Part shown: positions 1-6,967 of the stretch, one piece after another
Position numbering within the stretch: the stretch's first letter is position 1
How the letters are laid out: every line of letters starts with the position of its first letter
Assembly: GCA_900553905.1 (NCBI GenBank)
Contig: USFL01000038.1
Location: 1 to 9,534 of the forward strand
Length of the DNA: 9,534 bases
Direction: 5' to 3'
Source of the DNA: an uncultured Eubacteriales bacterium
GTDB taxonomy: Bacteria > Bacillota > Clostridia > Christensenellales > Aristaeellaceae
Program-made: the position numbers and the translations under genes
Notes under the pieces: model-generated
What the model saw: only the letters and a program-made list of their open reading frames with translations
Told to the model about the DNA's origin: nothing
Database searches by the model: none

Positions 1-2
1 GC

Positions 3-2138
3 CTGTGGTTCTGCCTGCGGGGCTGGTTCAGCCCCCGGCATCGGGTGGCCTGCTTTCTCACGGGTGTGGCCGCCACGCCCCTGTGCCAGTATCTGTGGAT
101 GCTGCTGCTGGCGCTGGTGTGGCCCCAGGCCCCAAGGTGGGTCTGTATCGGTGTGCCGCCGGTGCTGGCGGCGGCAGGCCTTGCATGGATGGGGCTCAGC
201 CGCCTTACTCGGCTGCGGGCCTTTTTGCGCGGAGGCGCGCCCGTGCATGCCGCCGCACAGCGGCTGCGGGCCTTTTTGCGCATGGATCGGGCCACGGTGG
301 CCGCGGCGTGCTTTGCGGCATGCGTCGTCATTTTGCTCATGCCGGTGTGCGTGCGCTACATGTCCAGCATGGAGAGCGTGCGCGGGGGCGACGCGGGCGA
401 ATACCTGGCCCTGGCCCAGCGCTACTGTGAGGACCGCGACCTGGGAAACCTGCTGGAGAAGGATGACGTCACCGGGCATTTCCGCGGGCACAGCCACTTC
501 CCCTCGCTGGAACTGTACATGAGCTACGGCCTGTTCCATACCGGCGGCGAGGTGGGCTATCCCAACGACAAGGCCGTCTTTACGGGCCTTGGCATGAACA
601 CCTTCTATATGGCGGCGGCGTATCTGGCGCTGCTCATCGTGGCGTGCCGGGGGCGCAGGCGCTGGGTGCTGCTGGGCGTGGTGCTGTTCAACCTCGTGCC
701 GGACCTGTTCTTCTCCGTGGAGAGCGCGCCCAGGGACATCTGGCGCATTCTGGCGCTTCTGTGGGCGATGCTGTTTTTCGCGGGGCTTGAGCCGCGCGGC
801 TCGCGCAAGGCGTATCTGGGCAAGCTGATATTGTGCTTTGCCGTGTGCTTCACGGTGATGAGCGCGCATGTGGTATGCTTCGTGGTGCTTCCCTTCATCG
901 TGGCGGCATGGGTGGTCTGGCGGTGGCTGGAAGCCCGCATGACGCAGCTCAAGGGCGCGGCGGGCGTGCTTCTGCGCTCGGTGGGGCTGGCGCTGGCGGG
1001 CGCGGCGGGCACGCTGCTGGCGTTTTCGGGCAACCTGTGGTGCTACTTTCAATGGGGAGAGATGTCGCCCTGGCGGCTGATGACCACCTACACCGACGCG
1101 CCCTGGTACGACATGTACATGGACATCGAGTACAAGCTGGAGGAAACCACCACTCACCTGAATTTCTTTGAGGCCAAGGACTCCATTTTGCAGTCCTATG
1201 CCACGCCGGTAGGGGAATGGGGCTTCCGGCTGGCGCTGATTGGGCTGGCCTGCGCGATCGCCTATACTGTGGCCAGCCGGGTGCGGATGCGTCGCGGGGC
1301 GCGGCTGGAACGGGCGGACGGTCCCAGCGCCGTGCTCAACCAGTCCGCAGGTGCGGCGGTGGCGTCCACGGCCGGGCTGTGGGCGCTGTACACGCTGCTT
1401 ACGCTCGCGCCCATGACGGGCCTGCTCGACAGCCCGCTGTACAGCTTTTCCGGCTCGTTCCTCAAGCTGCCGCGCTATACGATACAATGGTTTTTGCTCT
1501 CCTGCGGCATGATCTGTGGCGCGCTTTCGGCGCTGGAAGCGATCTGGCCGCCGCTGATGGAGCGTATGAGGGACGCTTTGCCTTCCCACATGAAAGCGCT
1601 GCGGCAGGCTGCTTCCGCCATGCGTCCGGCTTTGCTGAAGCTGCCCGCCTGCCTGTGCGTGCTCCTGTGCCTGCTGGGCGTGGTCAAGGGCACCAACCAG
1701 ACCGGCTACACCAACACCTTTTACCGCTACAGCCGGGACGTGATGGAGAGCGAGCGCATCCTTCTGGACAACGGCTTCCGCGAACGCTACGGGATGCTGA
1801 TGGCGGTGGCGGAGCATGTGGGGGAGGATGAGAAGATCCTCATCACAAGGGTCGGCTACCAGTATCCGCTCAGAGGGCGCGGCTATGTGCTCACGACCAA
1901 TCCCATCGTGCCGCTGATGAATCTGCCGCTGGAGGAGGTGGGGGCGGCGCTTGAGGACATGAACGTGGCCATGCTGGCCACCGAGCCGGATTTCTGGGAT
2001 GAACGGTACTATCCGCTCTCAACGCTGGCAGACTATCTGGAGACGCTGCCGCAGGACCAGATTGTGGAAACCGGGGACATGCGCCTCTACCTGCTGGACC
2101 GCTCGCTGATCCCCTATGCCCTTGCGGCAAAGGATTGA
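3..2138 (+). CDS. Polytopic membrane protein, GT-C glycosyltransferase-like (5' end cut by window)
   Basis: The frame is open from the first base, so the true start lies outside the window; the GTG at 45 is only the first in-frame start-like codon. The visible 711 residues contain roughly ten hydrophobic segments and no conserved soluble enzyme domain. After one membrane segment (about residues 100-118 of the visible part) comes a probably extracytoplasmic loop reading GGDAGEY, with Asp130 and Glu133. An acidic pair in the first large outer loop is the usual metal or lipid-phosphate site of GT-C transferases that use polyprenyl-phosphate sugars. The last 150 residues look soluble and end the protein, another GT-C trait. 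The nearby GT2-GtrA gene supports a role in lipid-linked sugar transfer. I do not recognise the exact family, so substrate and acceptor are unknown. An O-antigen ligase or an unrelated multi-pass protein remains possible. Confidence 0.6.
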   Translation: MWFCLRGWFSPRHRVACFLTGVAATPLCQYLWMLLLALVWPQAPRWVCIGVPPVLAAAGLAWMGLSRLTRLRAFLRGGAPVHAAAQRLRAFLRMDRATVAAACFAACVVILLMPVCVRYMSSMESVRGGDAGEYLALAQRYCEDRDLGNLLEKDDVTGHFRGHSHFPSLELYMSYGLFHTGGEVGYPNDKAVFTGLGMNTFYMAAAYLALLIVACRGRRRWVLLGVVLFNLVPDLFFSVESAPRDIWRILALLWAMLFFAGLEPRGSRKAYLGKLILCFAVCFTVMSAHVVCFVVLPFIVAAWVVWRWLEARMTQLKGAAGVLLRSVGLALAGAAGTLLAFSGNLWCYFQWGEMSPWRLMTTYTDAPWYDMYMDIEYKLEETTTHLNFFEAKDSILQSYATPVGEWGFRLALIGLACAIAYTVASRVRMRRGARLERADGPSAVLNQSAGAAVASTAGLWALYTLLTLAPMTGLLDSPLYSFSGSFLKLPRYTIQWFLLSCGMICGALSALEAIWPPLMERMRDALPSHMKALRQAASAMRPALLKLPACLCVLLCLLGVVKGTNQTGYTNTFYRYSRDVMESERILLDNGFRERYGMLMAVAEHVGEDEKILITRVGYQYPLRGRGYVLTTNPIVPLMNLPLEEVGAALEDMNVAMLATEPDFWDERYYPLSTLADYLETLPQDQIVETGDMRLYLLDRSLIPYALAAKD
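210..281 (+). repeat. In-frame 21-bp direct repeat within the membrane protein gene
   Basis: Positions 210-230 and 261-281 are identical over 21 bases, starting CGGCTGCGGG and ending TTTTTGCGC. The offset is 51 bases (17 codons), so both copies are read in the same frame and encode the peptide RLRAFLR twice, in a basic loop between two membrane segments. The flanking bases do not continue the identity. This looks like a short local duplication or a recombination scar and not a mobile element. Confidence 0.8.
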
Positions 2139-2163
2139 CGCGCGCTTCGGCCCGTGCTATGAT
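2135..2163 (+). promoter_or_regulatory. SigA-type promoter with extended -10
   Basis: A -35 box TTGACG (2135-2140) and a -10 box TATGAT (2158-2163) are separated by exactly 17 bp. The bases just before the -10 read TGC, the extended -10 motif. The -35 box overlaps the TGA stop (2136-2138) of the upstream membrane protein. Transcription should start near 2170, about 30 nt before the next gene. Only one base in each hexamer departs from consensus. Confidence 0.7.
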
Positions 2164-2202
2164 GGACCGTATTCCCATGGACCTTTTTGAAGGAGGGACG
2201 AT

Positions 2203-3297
2203 ATGAACTGTCCCAAATGCGGGACGCTGATCCCGCAGGGCGCGGCGTTTTGCCCCGTCTGCAACGAGCCTGTTTCCGCCTATGTCCAGCCCGGATACAT
2301 GCCGGGCTATGCCCAGGGCATGCCCCAGGGCTATCCGCAGCCGGGTCCCGGCGCACCCATGCAGCCGCCGGCAGGCGGGGCGCAGACCATGCCTCCGCCC
2401 GTAAGCGGAGCGCAGGGCATGCCGCCGTCCGCGGCGCAGCAGCCGTATATGGGCGCGCAGCAGCAGCCCTATCCGCAGCAGCAAAGCCTCTACCGGCAGT
2501 CCTATGCGCAGTACCAGCAGGGGACGTATCCGCCGGGCTTCCAGCAGCCCTACAGCTACGGTCAGCCCACAACACGGGACGCCAATCCGCTGCTGACGGC
2601 CCTCAGCGCCCTGCCGCGCACCTTTTTGGACAGCTTCTCGCAGCCGCAGGAGGTACTGCGCGGCATGCTGGAAAAAAAGGACAGGCTCACAGGCCCCATC
2701 GTGGCGGCGCTGACGCTGCTGCTCACGTTCCTGTGCGGCATGGTGGTGATGCGCAGCTTTGTGGGCGTGCTGCTGTCGGCCATCTCGACCTTGACCGGCG
2801 TAAGCCTGGCGAGCGACGCCGCTTCCATGAACCAGGGCGTCAGCTATATCGCCGGGCGCATTGCTCCGTCGGTGGGCGGGGCGGCGGTGCTGTGCCAGCT
2901 CATCGGCATGGCGGTGCCGGCGCTGGTGTTTCTGGTGTACCTCTGCGGGGTTGCCAAGGTGCATTTTTCCTGGGAGTTGCTGCTGGGCTTCGTGGGCGTG
3001 ACCACGCTGCCCACGGCGGCGGTATCGCTGCTGGCGATGGTGCTGTCGCTGGTGTCGCCCTGGCTAGCGCTGCTGGCGGCGCTGTGCGGCATGGCGGTGA
3101 GCTATACCCAGGCGTGCGGTCTTTTGAGCGCCGTCACCGGCCGGCCCGATGCGCAGCTCTTGCCGGTCAAAATGTTGCTGGTGGCCCTGGCCCTGGCGCT
3201 GACGCTGATCGTGGGCGGCCTGGTGGGCGGCCTGCTGATGCGCGGTGTGACGCAGCGCGTGATGGTGCTGCTCAATAGTGTGGGGTCCTTGATTTGA
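2203..3297 (+). CDS. Zinc-ribbon and Yip1-like multi-pass membrane protein
   Basis: The start is well fixed: AGGAGG at 2191-2196 lies 6 nt before ATG, downstream of a good promoter. Residues 1-24 form a zinc ribbon with CPKC (Cys3, Cys6) and CPVC (Cys17, Cys20). Residues about 25-125 are a low-complexity linker rich in Pro, Gln, Gly, Tyr and Met. Residues about 165-346 contain about five hydrophobic segments of the Yip1 or DUF-type small-residue membrane fold. Bacterial proteins of this plan are common in Clostridia and have no settled function; membrane organisation or trafficking is only suggested by the name of the eukaryotic family. The last 4 nt overlap the M1 peptidase gene, so the two are probably translationally coupled. 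Confidence 0.8.
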   Translation: MNCPKCGTLIPQGAAFCPVCNEPVSAYVQPGYMPGYAQGMPQGYPQPGPGAPMQPPAGGAQTMPPPVSGAQGMPPSAAQQPYMGAQQQPYPQQQSLYRQSYAQYQQGTYPPGFQQPYSYGQPTTRDANPLLTALSALPRTFLDSFSQPQEVLRGMLEKKDRLTGPIVAALTLLLTFLCGMVVMRSFVGVLLSAISTLTGVSLASDAASMNQGVSYIAGRIAPSVGGAAVLCQLIGMAVPALVFLVYLCGVAKVHFSWELLLGFVGVTTLPTAAVSLLAMVLSLVSPWLALLAALCGMAVSYTQACGLLSAVTGRPDAQLLPVKMLLVALALALTLIVGGLVGGLLMRGVTQRVMVLLNSVGSLI

Positions 3298-4826
3298 AGA
3301 GAACGTGGATGAAGCGGCGCTCCGCGCGCATCGGGCTGGGGGCAGGAATTCTGGCGGCCGTCGTGCTGGCGGCGCTGTGGCTTTGCGGCTGCTTTGCGCC
3401 CGCCGTGGAGCTGCCCCCGCCCTCCCAGGCGCTGATCGAGGCGTGGGACGGGCTGGACGCGGTTTATGCCGAGGCGTCGCTGGACACGGAGGCGTCGGCG
3501 ATGACGGTTTCGCAGACGCTTACGCTGAAAAACCGCACCGGCCAGGTGCAGGAGGCGGCGATGCTGCGCACCTGGCCCAATGCCTTCCAGAGCCCGGACA
3601 CCTCGCCCGCCGGAGCCGAGGAGGCGCTGTATGAAAGCTGTTACCCGAACGGCTTCTCGTCCGGGGCGCTGGTGATGAGCGGCGCGAGGGTCGCCCGCGA
3701 CGGCGGAGAGGCCAAGGCCGCAGCCTATCGCTATACCGACGACGCCAAGACCGTGCTCCTTGTGCCTGTGGCGGACGGCTGGCAGCCGGAGGAATGGATT
3801 GAAATCACCCTGACCTACACGGTGCAGATTCCGCACATGGCGTACCGTTTCGGTGTGGACAGCGGCATCTGGGCGCTGGGAAATGCCTTCGCCATCCCCG
3901 CCGTGTGGGAGGACGGGGCCTGGCGCACGGACGAATACTATCCCGTGGGCGACCCCTTCCTGAGCGACTGCATGAACTGGACCGTGAGCGTATCCGTGCC
4001 GGAGGGCTTTTTGTGTGCGGGCAGCGGATATCCCACGGCGGAGACGGCGGACGGGCGCACCCGCTACAACTTCGTCGCTCCCGCCGTGCGCGACTTTGCG
4101 CTGGTGGCGAGCGACCGTTTCCATACCGCCCAGGCGGAGCAGGACGGCGTGCTCGTCAGCGCCTACGCGACCGACGCGGCCCGCGCGCGGGAGATGCTGG
4201 ACTACGGAAAAAAGGCGCTGGCCTGTTTTTCGGCCCGCTACGGCGCCTATCCCTACCAGAGCTATACATTATGTGAAATCAGCTTTCCCATGGGCGGCAT
4301 GGAATACCCCGCCCTGGCGATGATCGCCTCCGACCGCCTGGACGCTGGGGGCGAGACGCTGGAAATGGTGGTCGCGCATGAGGCGGCGCATCAGTGGTGG
4401 TACGCCGTGGTGGGCAGCGACCCGGTCAACCAGGCCTGGCAGGACGAGGCGTTGAGCCAGTTCAGCATGCTGGAATACCTGGAGGACCGCTACGGTCTCG
4501 CGCGGCGCGAGGAGTATGAGCAGCAGGAGTTGGAGAGCGCACTGCGCGTCACGGTGCCGCGCGGCGTTACGCCGGGCGCGCCGCTGGACCGGTTTTCCAG
4601 CATGTCGGAATACTCGCTGGTGGTCTATGACCGTGGGGCCGCGATGCTTTGCGCTCTGGACCGCATGCTTGACGGCGGGCTGGACGCTTTCCTTGGCGCC
4701 TATTATGAGCGCTACGCCTTCGGCCGCGCCACCCGCGAGGATTTTGAAACCCTGCTGGCCGAAGTGACCGGCGAGGATCTGGCCCCCATGATGCGCGATT
4801 ATCTGGATACCTACATCCTGAATTGA
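3294..4826 (+). CDS. Membrane-anchored M1-family zinc metallopeptidase
   Basis: The M1 (gluzincin) signature is complete: HEAAH at residues 362-366, then exactly 18 residues, then the third zinc ligand Glu385. The exopeptidase loop appears as GGMEY (334-338) in place of the usual GAMEN. The probable catalytic tyrosine lies in YDRGA (Tyr445). An N-terminal hydrophobic segment (about 13-31), with Cys31 and Cys33 at its end, would anchor or export the protein; a lipoprotein site is possible but the lipobox is poor. The 510-residue length fits an N-terminal beta domain plus catalytic domain without the large C-terminal helical domain of PepN. It likely trims peptides outside the membrane; substrate unknown. 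The start chosen is TTG 3294, overlapping the previous stop as TTGA. ATG 3309 is an alternative, and neither has a strong ribosome binding site. Confidence 0.88.
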   Translation: MKRTWMKRRSARIGLGAGILAAVVLAALWLCGCFAPAVELPPPSQALIEAWDGLDAVYAEASLDTEASAMTVSQTLTLKNRTGQVQEAAMLRTWPNAFQSPDTSPAGAEEALYESCYPNGFSSGALVMSGARVARDGGEAKAAAYRYTDDAKTVLLVPVADGWQPEEWIEITLTYTVQIPHMAYRFGVDSGIWALGNAFAIPAVWEDGAWRTDEYYPVGDPFLSDCMNWTVSVSVPEGFLCAGSGYPTAETADGRTRYNFVAPAVRDFALVASDRFHTAQAEQDGVLVSAYATDAARAREMLDYGKKALACFSARYGAYPYQSYTLCEISFPMGGMEYPALAMIASDRLDAGGETLEMVVAHEAAHQWWYAVVGSDPVNQAWQDEALSQFSMLEYLEDRYGLARREEYEQQELESALRVTVPRGVTPGAPLDRFSSMSEYSLVVYDRGAAMLCALDRMLDGGLDAFLGAYYERYAFGRATREDFETLLAEVTGEDLAPMMRDYLDTYILN

Positions 4827-4859
4827 CACTGCCGATTCACGAAAGGAATGAACGAATCC

Positions 4860-5990
4860 ATGGAACAGACCTGCGCAGGGCGCACGGCTGTGGTCATCCC
4901 CGCCTATAAGCCGGACGACCGCCTGCCCCCTTATGTACAAGCGCTGAAGGACGCCGGCATCGGCAAAATCGTCGTCGTTGACGATGGCAGCGGCCAGGAC
5001 TACCAGCGGTTCTTTGAGCAGATTCCCGAGGATGGGGTGAGTCACGTCATCAGTTATCAGCCCAACTGCGGCAAGGGTGTGGCGCTCAAGCGCGGCATGG
5101 CCTGGCTGCTGGATGAATGTCCCGGTCAGGATATCGTCGTGACCGCCGACAGCGACGGCCAGCACACCGTGGAGGATGTGCTGCGCATGGCCGAGGATCT
5201 CGCGCGCGACCCCTCCGGGCTGCTGCTGGGCAGCCGGGACTTCTCCCAGGAGCATGTGCCGCCCAAGAGCCGCATGGGCAACCGCATCACTTCGGTGGTG
5301 TTCAGGCTGCTCTATGGCTGCTGGGTGGGCGATACGCAGACGGGCCTGCGCGGCTTCCACCGCGACCTGCTGCCCGCCATGATCGCCGTCCCCGGCGACC
5401 GATACGAGTACGAGATGAACGTGCTGATCGAATGTGCGGCCATGAGGGTGCCCATGCGTCCCTTACCCATTGAAACCGTATACGAGAACAACAACGAGGG
5501 AAGTCACTTCCGCGCCTTCCGCGACAGCGCGCGCATCTATGGCGTCATCTTCAGCGGATTCTTCCGCTTTGTGGGCACGTCGATGGTCAGCTTCCTGCTG
5601 GACTACGGCCTCTACCTGCTGTTCAACAACCTGCTCAAGTACTTCGGCACCTCGCTGGACCGGCAGGTCGGCGTGCTCTTCATCCGTGTGGTGCCCCATA
5701 TCCTGATCGCCACCGTGGCCGCGCGCATCCTCTCCGGGGTGACGAATTTCTTTCTCAACCGCAGCTTTGTCTTTACCGACAAGGGCAAGGTGAGCCGGGC
5801 GTTTCTGCGCTACCTGGGCGTGTTCCTCCTGGTGATGCTGCTCTCCGCCGTGCTCACCAGCAGCCTGCACCTGTGGCTGGGCTGGAGCGACAACACCGCC
5901 AAGATCCCCGTGGATATCGTGCTGTTCTTTGTCAGCTACCACCTGCAGCGCCGTTGGGTGTTTCAGAAAAAGCCCGCCAAGGCGGGCTGA
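4860..5990 (+). CDS. GT2 polyprenyl-phosphate glycosyltransferase fused to a GtrA domain
   Basis: Residues about 8-215 are a GT-A fold, family 2 transferase of the dolichol-phosphate mannosyltransferase type: VIPAY near the start, DDGS (41-44), the metal-binding DSDGQ (97-101) and GDTQTGLRGF (157-166). From about residue 230 follows a four-helix GtrA domain with its hallmarks NFFLNRSFVF (296-305) and, at the C-terminus, HLQRRWVF. Family knowledge: the GT2 part charges undecaprenyl phosphate with a sugar, and GtrA is thought to help flip the product across the membrane. Such fusions occur in many Bacillota. It lies 33 nt after the peptidase gene and shares its direction. ATG 4860 is preferred because AAGGA ends 12 nt upstream; ATG 4848 is in frame but touches that site. 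The sugar cannot be read from sequence. Confidence 0.9.
   Translation: MEQTCAGRTAVVIPAYKPDDRLPPYVQALKDAGIGKIVVVDDGSGQDYQRFFEQIPEDGVSHVISYQPNCGKGVALKRGMAWLLDECPGQDIVVTADSDGQHTVEDVLRMAEDLARDPSGLLLGSRDFSQEHVPPKSRMGNRITSVVFRLLYGCWVGDTQTGLRGFHRDLLPAMIAVPGDRYEYEMNVLIECAAMRVPMRPLPIETVYENNNEGSHFRAFRDSARIYGVIFSGFFRFVGTSMVSFLLDYGLYLLFNNLLKYFGTSLDRQVGVLFIRVVPHILIATVAARILSGVTNFFLNRSFVFTDKGKVSRAFLRYLGVFLLVMLLSAVLTSSLHLWLGWSDNTAKIPVDIVLFFVSYHLQRRWVFQKKPAKAG
5967..5988 (-). terminator. Intrinsic terminator of the minus-strand GNAT gene, inside the opposing gene
   Basis: A perfect inverted repeat AGCCCGCC-AA-GGCGGGCT (5971-5988) is preceded on the plus strand by a run of A (5967-5971). Read on the minus strand this is a GC-rich stem followed by TTTTT. 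It therefore fits a Rho-independent terminator for the GNAT gene ending at 6012. The plus strand has no T-run after the stem, so it would be weak for the GT2-GtrA gene. The hairpin covers the last codons and the stop of that convergent gene. Confidence 0.75.
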
Positions 5991-6011
5991 TGGAGAAAAG
6001 CGGGAGAGGCC

Positions 6012-6482
6012 TTAGCGCGCGGACCCGGCCTGCGGTTCAGCCTGGCACAGGCCGCATCCGGCGCAACCGCCGCCGCAACGGTCCAGACGCACATCGGCGG
6101 CGGCCAGGCCCATGACGGTTTGTCCGTCCCGGCAGCGCTCCCCGCGAAAGCCATAGCGGGCAAAAAAGGGAACCGCCTGCGAGGTGGCCTCCAGCCGGAT
6201 GAAGCGGGCGCCGTGGGTGAGGGCCTTGAACAGGAGCAGACGCACCAGCAGATCGCCGTAGCCCTTGCCGCGGCAGCCGGGCACAACGCCCACGTCGCCC
6301 AGCCAGAACGCCCCGTCCCGCCACCACAGGCGGGCAGCGCCCACGGGTTCGTCCCCGGCATAGACCGCGACCTGCTGCGCCCAGTCGTCCAATGCGTCGC
6401 GGCCTCGGCCAAATACCGCCTGCCGGACGGCCAGCGGCTGGGAAAGATCGCTGCCCGTGGGAAACCACTTGCCCTGTACCAT
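6012..6482 (-). CDS. GNAT N-acetyltransferase with a four-cysteine C-terminal tail
   Basis: This 156-residue protein has the GNAT acetyl-CoA pyrophosphate loop CRGKGYG (70-76), preceded by the beta strand GDVGVVP, and the later motif VPFFARYGF (104-112). It would transfer an acetyl group from acetyl-CoA to an amine; the substrate is unknown. The start is firm: GGAGGT (plus 6491-6496) lies 8 nt upstream of ATG. After the GNAT fold ends near residue 130 comes a short tail with Cys136, Cys140, Cys143 and Cys146 in the pattern C-x3-C-x2-C-x2-C, which looks suited to bind a metal. It is convergent with the GT2-GtrA gene (21 bp between stops) and divergent from the DUF896 gene. Confidence 0.88.
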   Translation of the reverse strand: MVQGKWFPTGSDLSQPLAVRQAVFGRGRDALDDWAQQVAVYAGDEPVGAARLWWRDGAFWLGDVGVVPGCRGKGYGDLLVRLLLFKALTHGARFIRLEATSQAVPFFARYGFRGERCRDGQTVMGLAAADVRLDRCGGGCAGCGLCQAEPQAGSAR

Positions 6483-6511
6483 GGTGGATGACCTCCCGAA
6501 AGGATGATAGC

Positions 6512-6724
6512 ATGGAACATGAAAAGATCGAGCGCATCAGCGAGCTCACGCGCCTGAGCCGCGAGCGGGAGCTGACGCATGAGGAGCTTGTGGAGCGCGA
6601 AGCCCTGCGCCGCGAATACCTTGACGGGTTCCGGCAGAACATGCAGGCTGTGCTGGAAAGCGTTCGCCTGAAACGGCCGGACGGCAGCCTGGAACCGCTG
6701 CAAAAGAAAGAGGACAAGCCCTGA
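6512..6724 (+). CDS. UPF0291/DUF896 small protein (YnzC-like)
   Basis: A 70-residue, highly charged, mostly helical protein. The core pattern, KIERISEL followed by a Thr-x-Glu-Glu turn (THEE), then LRREYLDGFRQNM, VRL and a PDGS-like stretch, matches the UPF0291 (DUF896) family represented by B. subtilis YnzC. These form a two-helix hairpin of unknown function; ynzC itself lies in the SOS-related yneA operon of B. subtilis, but no LexA-like site is visible here. AAAGGA (6499-6504) is 7 nt before ATG, which fixes the start. An open frame reaches further upstream to 6392, but only as antisense to the GNAT gene. The C-terminus is lysine-rich. No plus-strand promoter is visible in the 29-bp gap, so any promoter lies within the GNAT gene. 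Confidence 0.88.
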   Translation: MEHEKIERISELTRLSRERELTHEELVEREALRREYLDGFRQNMQAVLESVRLKRPDGSLEPLQKKEDKP

Positions 6725-6740
6725 CCGGCTGCCCCAACAG

Positions 6741-6794
6741 TCTTATTTTATCAAAATAGTTTACAAAAATCAACCATAAAATTTTCGCAAAAAG
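6741..6794 (+). promoter_or_regulatory. AT-rich island upstream of the DUF1292 promoter (UP-element-like)
   Basis: This stretch is strikingly AT-rich against its GC-rich surroundings. It has A- and T-tracts immediately upstream of the -35 box at 6797, the position where UP elements contact RNA polymerase alpha subunits. It also contains a perfect 6-bp inverted repeat TATTTT-ATC-AAAATA (6744-6758), which might be a binding site or a weak hairpin after the DUF896 gene. No known operator consensus is recognised. Confidence 0.4.
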
Positions 6795-6796
6795 CC

Positions 6797-6825
6797 TTGT
6801 TTCCGCGGATGCTTTGGGTTATAAT
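6797..6825 (+). promoter_or_regulatory. SigA-type promoter of the DUF1292 gene
   Basis: A perfect -10 box TATAAT (6820-6825) lies 17 bp after the -35-like TTGTTT (6797-6802). AT-rich DNA lies immediately upstream. The predicted transcription start is near 6832, giving a leader of about 135 nt before the TTG start of the DUF1292 gene. Confidence 0.75.
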
Positions 6826-6831
6826 AAAACC

Positions 6832-6967
6832 GAACCAAGAGGATAGGAAAGGGAATTGCCACTCCCGTCGCGGCAAGCCGGCGTTCCGCCGCAGGCTGTG
6901 ATGACACGGCGTTGGAAAAGACCCGGAGCGGCGATGGAAAACAGGCAAAGAAAGTGGGGCGATACCG
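6832..6967 (+). promoter_or_regulatory. Long 5' leader of the DUF1292 mRNA
   Basis: About 135 nt lie between the predicted transcription start and the TTG start. Two short stems can be drawn: GGGA/TCCC (6851-6854 with 6863-6866) and GCGGC/GCCGC (6870-6874 with 6888-6892). Near the end, GGAG (6925-6928) precedes an ATG (6934) by 5 nt in a frame different from the DUF1292 gene, opening a 36-codon reading frame that ends at 7044. I do not recognise a known riboswitch class, and the stems are too short to be convincing alone. Confidence 0.35.

Noticed and set aside
2278..2570. Tandem repeat array in the zinc-ribbon gene linker
   Set aside because: The segment is low-complexity Pro/Gln/Gly/Tyr coding sequence with no regular repeat unit at the DNA level.
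1891..2964. Long minus-strand open frame (357 codons) opposite the GT-C-like and zinc-ribbon genes
   Set aside because: It is rich in His, Arg and Ala, has no recognisable domain and spans the end of one gene, a promoter and the start of another. It is an antisense shadow of GC-rich codons.
3102..5360. Two long minus-strand open frames (3102-4124 and 4269-5360) opposite the peptidase and GT2-GtrA genes
   Set aside because: The sense strand carries complete catalytic motifs and good gene spacing. The antisense products are His/Arg/Ala-rich and lack domains.
6851..6900. Possible cobalamin-type riboswitch because of GGGAA and GCCACT-like boxes in the leader
   Set aside because: The boxes are not in the right order or spacing, the remaining conserved elements are absent, and the downstream gene has no link to cobalamin.
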